Shown here: positions 1 to 5,247 of the stretch, piece by piece
Position numbering within the stretch: position 1 is the first letter of the stretch
Layout of the letters: each line of letters opens with the position of its first letter
DNA from: Nanosynbacter sp.
GTDB lineage: Bacteria > Patescibacteriota > Saccharimonadia > Saccharimonadales > Saccharimonadaceae
NCBI GenBank assembly: GCA_029975625.1
Contig: JARKOR010000077.1
Location: forward strand, 1 to 7,421
Length of the DNA stretch: 7,421 bases
Direction of reading: 5' to 3'
Position numbers and translations under genes: made by a program
The notes under the pieces: model-generated
What the model saw: only the letters and a program-made list of their open reading frames with translations
Databases searched by the model: none
Told to the model about the DNA's origin: nothing

Positions 1-459
1 GCCCACACGCCAGCCGCCCCGGGCATCGGCATCAAATTGCTTAATCTCACCACTTTTAACCTCAGAAATCATTACAAGGGCAGGGTTATACGGAGCAAGA
101 GTTTTATAGAACACAATGTCCTCATCGGTGATAACTTTCCGTCCCGGAAACACCTCAGAAAATTTCATCCGGCCCACATCTTCAAAATAATGCGGCTGAC
201 CCCTTGGCGGCATGTACATTTCCGCCTTCAGACCCATTCGACTCACGATCTTTTTGACGTCAGCAAAGAGGAGCGGGGAAGAGGCCTCAACATAGAGGAG
301 CAATTGCTTTTTCTTCGTCAAAAAGACCGTCGCCCGAGCGGTGCGGCTGACGTCGGCTCGCTGCAAAATCACCGTATCGACGTCAACATCCAACCCAAAT
401 TTATCCTTCACCACGCGCTCCAGCGCCAAATCATCATATGTAGCCGAGTTCATAAACAT
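1..459 (-). CDS. Unknown protein, 3' end cut off by window edge
   Basis: This minus-strand frame stays open for 153 codons from ATG at 459 to the left edge, so the C-terminus is missing. I do not recognise the family. The visible part begins MFMNSATYDDLALERVV, is soluble-looking with mixed alpha/beta character, and has no signal peptide or membrane segment. It contains a hydrophobic strand-like stretch LLLYVEASSPLLF (about residues 51-63), a basic helix ADVKKIVSRMGLKAEM and a PPRGQPHYFEDVG segment (about 83-95). Two starts are possible. ATG at 459 has a good Shine-Dalgarno, AGAGGTGAT, five bases upstream. ATG at 453 (giving MNSATYDD) lies six bases after a TATAAT and could be the start of a leaderless mRNA. 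The gene follows the terminator of the 587-892 gene on the same strand. A competing plus-strand frame over the same bases starts at a TTG without a ribosome site and is judged a shadow. Confidence 0.8.
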   Translation of the reverse strand, partial: MFMNSATYDDLALERVVKDKFGLDVDVDTVILQRADVSRTARATVFLTKKKQLLLYVEASSPLLFADVKKIVSRMGLKAEMYMPPRGQPHYFEDVGRMKFSEVFPGRKVITDEDIVFYKTLAPYNPALVMISEVKSGEIKQFDADARGGWRVG

Positions 460-468
460 ATTATATCA
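460..468 (-). promoter_or_regulatory. Extended -10 element overlapping the Shine-Dalgarno of the leftmost gene
   Basis: On the minus strand the bases read TGATATAAT, an extended -10 (TGn plus a perfect TATAAT at 465-460). No convincing -35 is seen 16-18 bases upstream, but extended -10 promoters can work without one. Transcription would start about seven bases beyond the hexamer, at the A of the second ATG (453). The element shares bases with the ribosome site AGAGGTGAT (473-465), so it could simply be an AT-rich spacer next to a Shine-Dalgarno. Promoter function is inference. Confidence 0.45.
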
Positions 469-473
469 CCTCT
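465..473 (-). promoter_or_regulatory. Strong Shine-Dalgarno for ATG at 459
   Basis: The minus strand reads AGAGGTGAT followed by ATAAT and ATG. AGGTGAT is fully complementary to the usual 3' end of bacterial 16S rRNA (ATCACCT). The spacing suits the ATG at 459, supporting that start when the mRNA comes from further upstream, for example by read-through from the 587-892 gene. Confidence 0.65.
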
Positions 474-517
474 TACCCCGGATTGGCGCCACTAAACCAT
501 TCAGCCCAGTCAAAATT

Positions 518-574
518 AAAAGAGCCCGCCCCAATGAGCGGTACGTCTCACCTGGCAGGTGAGCGGGCTCTTTT
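518..574 (-). terminator. Rho-independent terminator after the small membrane protein gene
   Basis: AAAAGAGCCCGC (518-529) and GCGGGCTCTTTT (563-574) form a perfect 12-bp inverted repeat. Read on the minus strand the stem ends in CTCTTTTAATTTTG, a U-rich tail suitable for termination of the gene at 892-587, whose stop codon is only 12 bases upstream. The 33-base loop holds a second perfect hairpin, CTCACCT/AGGTGAG (547-553 and 557-563, loop GGC). On the plus strand the tail is only TTTTGGGG, so termination in that direction would be weaker, and no plus-strand gene needs it here. Confidence 0.8.
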
Positions 575-586
575 GGGGTGGGCGCG

Positions 587-892
587 CTAGGAGGCGACGG
601 CAATAATGCCGATGACGATGAGTAACAAGGTAGCACCGAGCACCCTCGCTCTCCTTTTACTCAGTGACCCTGGGTCGACGCAAACCAGCAGCGGGCTGGC
701 AAATGCCACCAGCAGGAACGTTGTCGGTAGCCCGGCGTCGGCACCGAGCCGCCAGCTCAGTCCACCAGACAAGAGGGCTAGCGCCAGCAGCACATAGCAT
801 CCCAGCTCGACGTGGGGGTCTATATTAGACACATGCGTGTCCCTGACCCGAGATTCGTCCTCCTTGGGCGGTTGAGCCCATTTTTCCGTCAT
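587..892 (-). CDS. Small three-helix membrane protein, unknown function
   Basis: The gene encodes 101 residues. The first 29 are hydrophilic and charged (MTEKWAQPPKEDESRVRD...). Three hydrophobic segments follow at about residues 30-48, 55-73 and 83-100, with a basic turn SLSKRRAR (77-84) between the last two. By the positive-inside rule the SKRRAR loop should be cytoplasmic, which puts the N-terminal tail outside or makes the first segment ambiguous. The protein ends right after the third helix. I do not recognise a family. The start is well supported: AGGAG at 902-898 lies five bases before the ATG, and a near-consensus promoter lies about 50 bases upstream. A terminator follows the TAG stop directly, so this looks like a single-gene transcription unit. 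It is transcribed divergently from the large surface protein gene, which suggests a possible envelope link, but no role can be assigned. Confidence 0.85.
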   Translation of the reverse strand: MTEKWAQPPKEDESRVRDTHVSNIDPHVELGCYVLLALALLSGGLSWRLGADAGLPTTFLLVAFASPLLVCVDPGSLSKRRARVLGATLLLIVIGIIAVAS

Positions 893-942
893 TTTTTCTC
901 CTACTCAAGGTTCTAGCCGCCCCAATAGCGACTCTCTGTTCT

Positions 943-971
943 ATTATATCATACTTTTCTAATTTTTGCAA
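943..971 (-). promoter_or_regulatory. Promoter of the small membrane protein gene
   Basis: On the minus strand: TTGCAA (-35, 971-966), a spacer of exactly 17 bases, then TATAAT (-10, 948-943) preceded by TGA, so the -10 is extended. Transcription should start near 936, giving a leader of about 44 bases that contains the AGGAG ribosome site. This is the strongest promoter match in the window. Confidence 0.8.
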
Positions 972-989
972 TACTTTTGCAGAAAATCA

Positions 990-1018
990 TGGACTTTTAC
1001 GCCTTCGTGTGATATGAT
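990..1018 (+). promoter_or_regulatory. Promoter of the surface protein gene
   Basis: TGGACT (-35, 990-995, four of six consensus bases), a 17-base spacer, then TATGAT (-10, 1013-1018, five of six), preceded by TGA at 1010-1012 as an extended -10. The start should be near 1025, leaving a leader of about 46 bases. Its -35 lies only 18 bases from the -35 of the divergent promoter. Confidence 0.7.
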
Positions 1019-1040
1019 ATACACATTCAACACAACTAAA

Positions 1041-1050
1041 TCGCATGCGA
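1041..1050. promoter_or_regulatory. Perfect 10-bp palindrome in the leader of the surface protein gene
   Basis: TCGCATGCGA is identical to its reverse complement. It lies about 17-26 bases after the predicted transcription start and ahead of the weak ribosome site GAGAAAG (1054-1060). It could be an operator half-turn site or chance. As RNA it would make only a very short hairpin. Confidence 0.3.
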
Positions 1051-1070
1051 GGCGAGAAAGTAGATAATAT

Positions 1071-4000
1071 ATGGGGCTTCAGCTTAAAAAGTCAACCGCA
1101 CTAGGTGGAAACGTAATAATAACTTTCATAGCGTTATTCGCGCTTGTAGCGCAACCGATGTACGGATTAGTGGCGAGTAAAGCGGTAGAAGCGCTCAGTA
1201 CCACAGTAGGTAGTGAAGTAGAGCTCCGGCAAGCACTGACGGACGGTAAAGCAGACATTACGATAAACGGAAATATTGGTATTCAATCCCAAATATCAAT
1301 TAATCACTCAACCACTTTCAATGGTGGTACTATCACTGCTCAAAGAGCTGGAACGTATGGATCCGATGATGCCGTCGTATATGTCACAGGTGCAGATACG
1401 GTGTTTACGGCGAATGGAACTGTCTTTGACGGCAACAACCAGGGTTCGAAACCACTGTTCAGCAGTAATAATAGCGACACAAGACGCCAGGGCATCAAGG
1501 TATATAATGGCGCTCAAGTCTATCTAAACAATGTCACCATAAAAAATGCCAAAAAGTCGGGTCTCCACGTGAACGGCACAAGTATTGCGACCGTTGAGAA
1601 TATTACAACCAGCAATAACGGAACTCTATTTGGTGGTCTTGTTGCAAGTGACGGCGGAACCATAAACATAAACGGTAAGAGCACACACACTAACGAAACC
1701 ATACACGCCAGGATTGATGGCAGCGGCACCATTAATGACAATAATCAGCAGTATTCTACTGGTAATATCAGAACTCTCAAATCAGCGCCTCTCGCGCCAA
1801 AAATCACCGCGCCAACCTCCACTATTACAACGGACTCCGCAGCTCTAACGTGGAACGCTCCGCCGGCACCCGCTGGTCGCAATGCGGCATACTCATACAT
1901 TGTTACTTTTAATGGCGCCGCGCACGCCGCTACCGAGACATCATACCCACTCACAGGTCTTGCAAATGGGACCTATGCCGTCACAGTTCAATCCGTAGCG
2001 AAGTCCGGACTACTTGGCGGCACGGCCTCGTACTCTTTTACGGTTACAATTCCTGATACTGTTGCACCAAACATTCCGACATTTACGTATACTGCGACAC
2101 CAAGTAATACCGCAAAAACAAATGGCAGCTACACCACAGAGAAAGATTTTAGGTTCAATCTGTCGTCCGATAGCGATACTGTGCGATACCAATTGAAGTA
2201 TTGGAACGACATCCCCGGCTCTAAGTTTAAAAAGTCTACGCCATGGAATCCAACAGACACCTCTTGGAGCGGCCACATGATCTCACTTGGTGTTTATGAA
2301 GACTCATTTACTCAGGGCGAAGGTACGCACTCCTTCTCATTTAGCGCGTGCGACGCGGCTGGTAATTGTTCTTCATATGGCAACCCCTTCGTGATTACAT
2401 ATGACAAGACGGCACCAGATGCACCGCAACTGCTAACACCAGATAATAATTCGTACACCTCAAATCGTGCTTTCACGAACAAATGGGGGAAAGTTGATGG
2501 CGCAGTCGGCTACCAGTACCGCACTTCGAATACCATGAATGGTAGTGAGCTAGGCTCAATTCTTTACTGTGACGGCTCGGTAGCCGCAAGTGACGGCTGT
2601 AACGGTGCCGCGTACCATCTTGTACCTAATAATTTCCTGGTGGGTGATACTACCATAACAAGGGGAAATAGCAACACGCCAGAAGGTGATTATTACTGGC
2701 AAGTTCGCGCAATTGATGCTGCCGGTAATACTGGACCATGGAGTACCATCTACAAAGTAACCGTTGATGTTACGGCACCAGCAATACCTTCAAATCTGAG
2801 CTGGCTCGACTCTAATAATCAGAACACATCAAACGGCTTTACAAATATCCAAAAGGGTACTCTCAGCTGGAAAAATGCCACACCCAGTGATGTAGACCAT
2901 TATGTCTACAAATTCTGGACGGATATTCCTGATTACTTTAAGGGCCAGGACAACGCTTCGACAACAAGTAGTAATGGGTATATTACAACAACACCAACAG
3001 GCGGGTCAATCTGGACTGACTTTGCTAATAAAGAGGGCACATATTACTTCTGTGTCGAGGCTGTCGATCGGGCAAATAATAACTCTGGCTGCAGCGACAC
3101 GCTCGCAATTACGTATGACAAGACTGCGCCAGTGATTGAAAACCCGTCAATCACGAAAGATCTGACAAACGAGTATAGTGTAATCTTGGACGGTAAGGTA
3201 TTTGACACTAATCTCAAAAATTATAACGTTCGTATCTATGAAGACAATAAACTGAACCAGGCCAAACCGGGTATTGCCTATACTGGCACATCTAATGCTG
3301 ATGGTGAACTAGCAACATTGAATATTAGAAACCTGGCTGATGGTAGATACTGGGTACACATCTGGGCGGAAGATCAGGCTGGAAACCTTCGTGGCGACAT
3401 AGGCGACAATATTTATATACCCTTTACAATCGATCGTACGCCACCCGAAGTAACCACTAGGAGCATTGCTACCTCGACAAATACCCGTCCAACCATCACT
3501 GGCACAGTGAAGGATGCTCACACTATTAAATCCGTTGAAGTAAATATTGATGATGGCGCTACCTGGAACAAGGCTACGGTGAGCGGCAATGACTGGTCAT
3601 TCTCCGTACCTACTCCATTATCCGTTGGGACGCACAAAGTGGTTGCTCGTGCTACGGACGCCTTAGATAACGTAAGTAGTCATGACAAGACTACTAACAC
3701 GACAAAAGGGTATTGGCAAGAATTCACTATCAACCCCATCCGAACTGGAGGTAGTACCGATAATAGGAGCCAATCAACCACCAACACCGCCACCCCTCTA
3801 CTAAACAACGCTAACGCTGCCACATTCGCCCCAATCACTGGCGCGGTGACTACAGACGGCACCAACACAACCAACTCGGATGAGGGCGATGTAGCGGCAG
3901 CTGCGACTCAGTCGGCCGAGACAAATGAAGATGGAGAGGTCTTAGCGGCTGAAAACAACAAGCAAGCATGGTCACTTGTTAATTTACTCCTAACTATTGG

Positions 4001-4238
4001 CATCGTGCTAGCAAGTCTTGTTGCACTCTCAGGCCTCGGACGTAAAGAAAATCGACGCGCTGCGGTTCGTATTCTCTCGCTCGTACCTGCAGCGGGTGCA
4101 CTAGTATTACTCTTCGCAGCCGAGAACTTCACTGCGCCAATGGGCTGGGTAAATACATGGAGCTGGCTCATGGCAGCAATTGCGCTTGCGCAAATTATCA
4201 TTCTCTCAATGACGCGCAAGTCCAGCGACGTCGAGTAA
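1071..4238 (+). CDS. Large multidomain surface protein: beta-helix, FN3-like and tandem Ig-like domains, C-terminal membrane module
   Basis: The gene encodes 1055 residues. A short basic start (LKK) is followed by a hydrophobic segment at about 14-34 and a possible signal-peptidase site after SKAVEA (42). Residues about 60-232 are Asn/Thr/Gly-rich short strands (such as INGNIGIQSQISI, VYLNNVTIKNAKKSGLHV) typical of a right-handed parallel beta-helix. An FN3-like domain follows (about 243-328). Then come five Ig-like units whose starts are marked by D-x-T/V-A/P-P motifs at residues 329, 445, 566, 683 and 788. A Thr/Asn/Ser-rich linker (890-960) leads to three membrane helices (about 966-987, 1000-1017, 1026-1046) with a basic loop GRKENRRAAVR after the first. 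The whole ectodomain should lie outside the cell. The likely role is adhesion or a surface layer, possibly host contact; no enzymatic motif is visible. I recall similar C-terminal three-helix ends on Saccharibacterial surface proteins. The ATG is preceded by a modest GAGAAAG ten bases upstream. Confidence 0.9.
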   Translation: MGLQLKKSTALGGNVIITFIALFALVAQPMYGLVASKAVEALSTTVGSEVELRQALTDGKADITINGNIGIQSQISINHSTTFNGGTITAQRAGTYGSDDAVVYVTGADTVFTANGTVFDGNNQGSKPLFSSNNSDTRRQGIKVYNGAQVYLNNVTIKNAKKSGLHVNGTSIATVENITTSNNGTLFGGLVASDGGTININGKSTHTNETIHARIDGSGTINDNNQQYSTGNIRTLKSAPLAPKITAPTSTITTDSAALTWNAPPAPAGRNAAYSYIVTFNGAAHAATETSYPLTGLANGTYAVTVQSVAKSGLLGGTASYSFTVTIPDTVAPNIPTFTYTATPSNTAKTNGSYTTEKDFRFNLSSDSDTVRYQLKYWNDIPGSKFKKSTPWNPTDTSWSGHMISLGVYEDSFTQGEGTHSFSFSACDAAGNCSSYGNPFVITYDKTAPDAPQLLTPDNNSYTSNRAFTNKWGKVDGAVGYQYRTSNTMNGSELGSILYCDGSVAASDGCNGAAYHLVPNNFLVGDTTITRGNSNTPEGDYYWQVRAIDAAGNTGPWSTIYKVTVDVTAPAIPSNLSWLDSNNQNTSNGFTNIQKGTLSWKNATPSDVDHYVYKFWTDIPDYFKGQDNASTTSSNGYITTTPTGGSIWTDFANKEGTYYFCVEAVDRANNNSGCSDTLAITYDKTAPVIENPSITKDLTNEYSVILDGKVFDTNLKNYNVRIYEDNKLNQAKPGIAYTGTSNADGELATLNIRNLADGRYWVHIWAEDQAGNLRGDIGDNIYIPFTIDRTPPEVTTRSIATSTNTRPTITGTVKDAHTIKSVEVNIDDGATWNKATVSGNDWSFSVPTPLSVGTHKVVARATDALDNVSSHDKTTNTTKGYWQEFTINPIRTGGSTDNRSQSTTNTATPLLNNANAATFAPITGAVTTDGTNTTNSDEGDVAAAATQSAETNEDGEVLAAENNKQAWSLVNLLLTIGIVLASLVALSGLGRKENRRAAVRILSLVPAAGALVLLFAAENFTAPMGWVNTWSWLMAAIALAQIIILSMTRKSSDVE
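2055..3731 (+). repeat. Five tandem Ig-like protein repeats within the surface protein
   Basis: Repeat units of about 116, 121, 117, 105 and 100 residues start at DTVAP (329), DKTAP (445), DVTAP (566), DKTAP (683) and DRTPP (788). Most end in a shared pattern: an aromatic-rich strand (such as YYWQVRAIDAAGN, YYFCVEAVDRANN, YWVHIWAEDQAGN), then a variable turn and a strand leading to the next D-x-T-x-P. The copies are related in protein pattern but I see no long identical DNA, so they look like old duplications. Confidence 0.75.
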
Positions 4239-4249
4239 GTACCTAGAGC

Positions 4250-4291
4250 AAAATACGAGCGTCTCAACCCATTGAAATGCTCGTATTTTTT
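4250..4291 (+). terminator. Rho-independent terminator after the surface protein gene
   Basis: AAAATACGAGC (4250-4260) and GCTCGTATTTT (4279-4289) form a perfect 11-bp stem with an 18-base loop. The run of T at 4286-4291 ends the structure. It lies 12 bases after the stop codon of the surface protein gene and 27 bases before the start of the CAP gene. Confidence 0.85.
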
Positions 4292-4300
4292 ATGGAAAGA

Positions 4301-4315
4301 TGATATGCTTATAGT
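4301..4315 (+). promoter_or_regulatory. Probable promoter of the CAP-domain gene, close to its start codon
   Basis: Two overlapping -10 candidates lie between the terminator and the GTG at 4319: TGA-TATGCT (extended -10, 4301-4309) and TATAGT (4310-4315). No good -35 is seen, since the upstream bases are the terminator's T tract. Either would start transcription within a few bases of the GTG, giving a leaderless or nearly leaderless mRNA. No ribosome site is present at a usable distance; GGAAAG at 4294-4299 is 19 bases away. Confidence 0.45.
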
Positions 4316-4318
4316 ATC

Positions 4319-5221
4319 GTGGCAACAAAAAAACAAACAGCTACCCTAAAACATCATATAGCCCGCACGAAAAAACGCGCGTCATTGGCGTTCATACCCA
4401 AAAAAGAAAATCAATACCGGCCGCACCTTATCCGTCGCTACAGTCTTTTGGTTCTCATAGCGATTGTCATTGGGCTTCAGTTTGGTTATAATTTCACGAA
4501 AACAGGAAGTATTCTTGGTCAAATTGTGACTATTACACCCGCGGGACTCCTTGCCGAAACGAACGATCGGCGCACCGAGGCGAGCTTGCCGCCATTGACC
4601 CTCAATCCGCAACTATCTCAAGCGGCCCAGGAAAAGGCTAACGACATGCTTGCGCATCAATATTGGTCCCATACTTCACCATCTGGCGTTGAGCCGTGGA
4701 CATGGATTGACGACTCCGGTTATTCATATGAGGAGGCAGGGGAGAATCTTGCAAAGAACTTTACTACGGCAAGCGCGACAGTTTCAGGCTGGATGGCATC
4801 TGAAGGACACCGGGAGAATATCTTGAAGGCGTCATATCAAGATGTGGGGTTTGCGGTTGCAAGCGGAGAGCTGGATGGCTCGCCGACAACCATCGTCGTG
4901 GCGCTATATGCAAAACCTGTTCGTAGCACGAGTAGCTTCATTGCCTCCGCGTCCACGATCGCGCCAACGGAATCTTCTACCGCCTTATCGCCGGCAGCAC
5001 GCATTGGTATCGCCATCCAATCCCTCACACCCGCCGCAATCACCAGCATCGCTCTGCTATTCATAGCCGCAACCGTGGCCACGACCGCGCACGCGTATCG
5101 CTCAAAGTTACCGAAACGTATGCAAAAAACCTGGTACAAAAAACACGGCGCTATAAAGGCATCGGGATTGTTAGCAATCGCCGCCTTTATTGTCCTACTA
5201 TACGGTGGCGGGCAGATTTAA
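4319..5221 (+). CDS. Membrane-anchored CAP/SCP-domain protein (YkwD-like)
   Basis: The gene encodes 300 residues. A basic cytoplasmic tail of about 40 residues precedes a membrane helix (about 41-57). The CAP domain spans about 76-199 and shows the family's hallmarks: LLAETNDRR...LPPLTLNPQLSQAAQEKANDM, YWSHTSPSG with His118, GENLA (141-145, Glu142) and SEGHRENIL with His164 and Glu166. These His and Glu positions line the CAP cleft. A Ser/Thr/Ala-rich stretch (200-225) leads to two more helices (about 237-257 and 281-298) separated by a strongly basic loop (RSKLPKRMQKTWYKK). The topology is therefore N-in, CAP domain outside, basic loop inside. CAP proteins in bacteria have no single known function. 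I recall similar CAP proteins with the ILGQIV..TPAGLLAETN lead-in from Patescibacteria. The start is GTG without a Shine-Dalgarno; no in-frame ATG occurs before the CAP domain, so this start is the likely one. The gene sits between the surface protein and the helicase, on the same strand. Confidence 0.9.
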   Translation: MATKKQTATLKHHIARTKKRASLAFIPKKENQYRPHLIRRYSLLVLIAIVIGLQFGYNFTKTGSILGQIVTITPAGLLAETNDRRTEASLPPLTLNPQLSQAAQEKANDMLAHQYWSHTSPSGVEPWTWIDDSGYSYEEAGENLAKNFTTASATVSGWMASEGHRENILKASYQDVGFAVASGELDGSPTTIVVALYAKPVRSTSSFIASASTIAPTESSTALSPAARIGIAIQSLTPAAITSIALLFIAATVATTAHAYRSKLPKRMQKTWYKKHGAIKASGLLAIAAFIVLLYGGGQI

Positions 5222-5232
5222 CTCTTTAGATT

Positions 5233-5241
5233 TGCTATAAT
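5233..5241 (+). promoter_or_regulatory. Extended -10 promoter giving a leaderless helicase mRNA
   Basis: TGCTATAAT is an extended -10 with a perfect TATAAT (5236-5241). Six bases separate it from the ATG at 5248, so the expected start of transcription is the A of that ATG. No -35 match is seen at 5213-5218. No ribosome site occurs in the 26-base gap after the CAP gene, which fits a leaderless start. Confidence 0.6.
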
Positions 5242-5247
5242 ATATCT

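Noticed and set aside
37..495. Plus-strand open frame of 152 codons
   Set aside because: It begins at a TTG without a ribosome site and overlaps entirely the minus-strand gene, which has better start signals and a sensible-looking protein. The translation is rich in His/Arg and looks like an antisense shadow.
502..507. TTGACT on the minus strand (within the bases just left of the terminator) as a -35 for the leftmost gene
   Set aside because: At 17 bases it leads to GGCGCC and not to a -10; the only nearby TTTAGT is 11 bases away. It does not pair with the TATAAT at 465-460 either.
1071..4238. Possible polysaccharide lyase activity from the beta-helix region
   Set aside because: The fold is shared by many adhesins, and no convincing catalytic Asp/Arg/Lys cluster could be picked out by eye, so an enzyme call is not supported.
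3908..4336. Minus-strand open frame of 142 codons across the end of the surface protein gene
   Set aside because: It runs antisense through the C-terminal membrane module, the terminator and the start of the CAP gene, and has no family features. It is a shadow of the two plus-strand genes.
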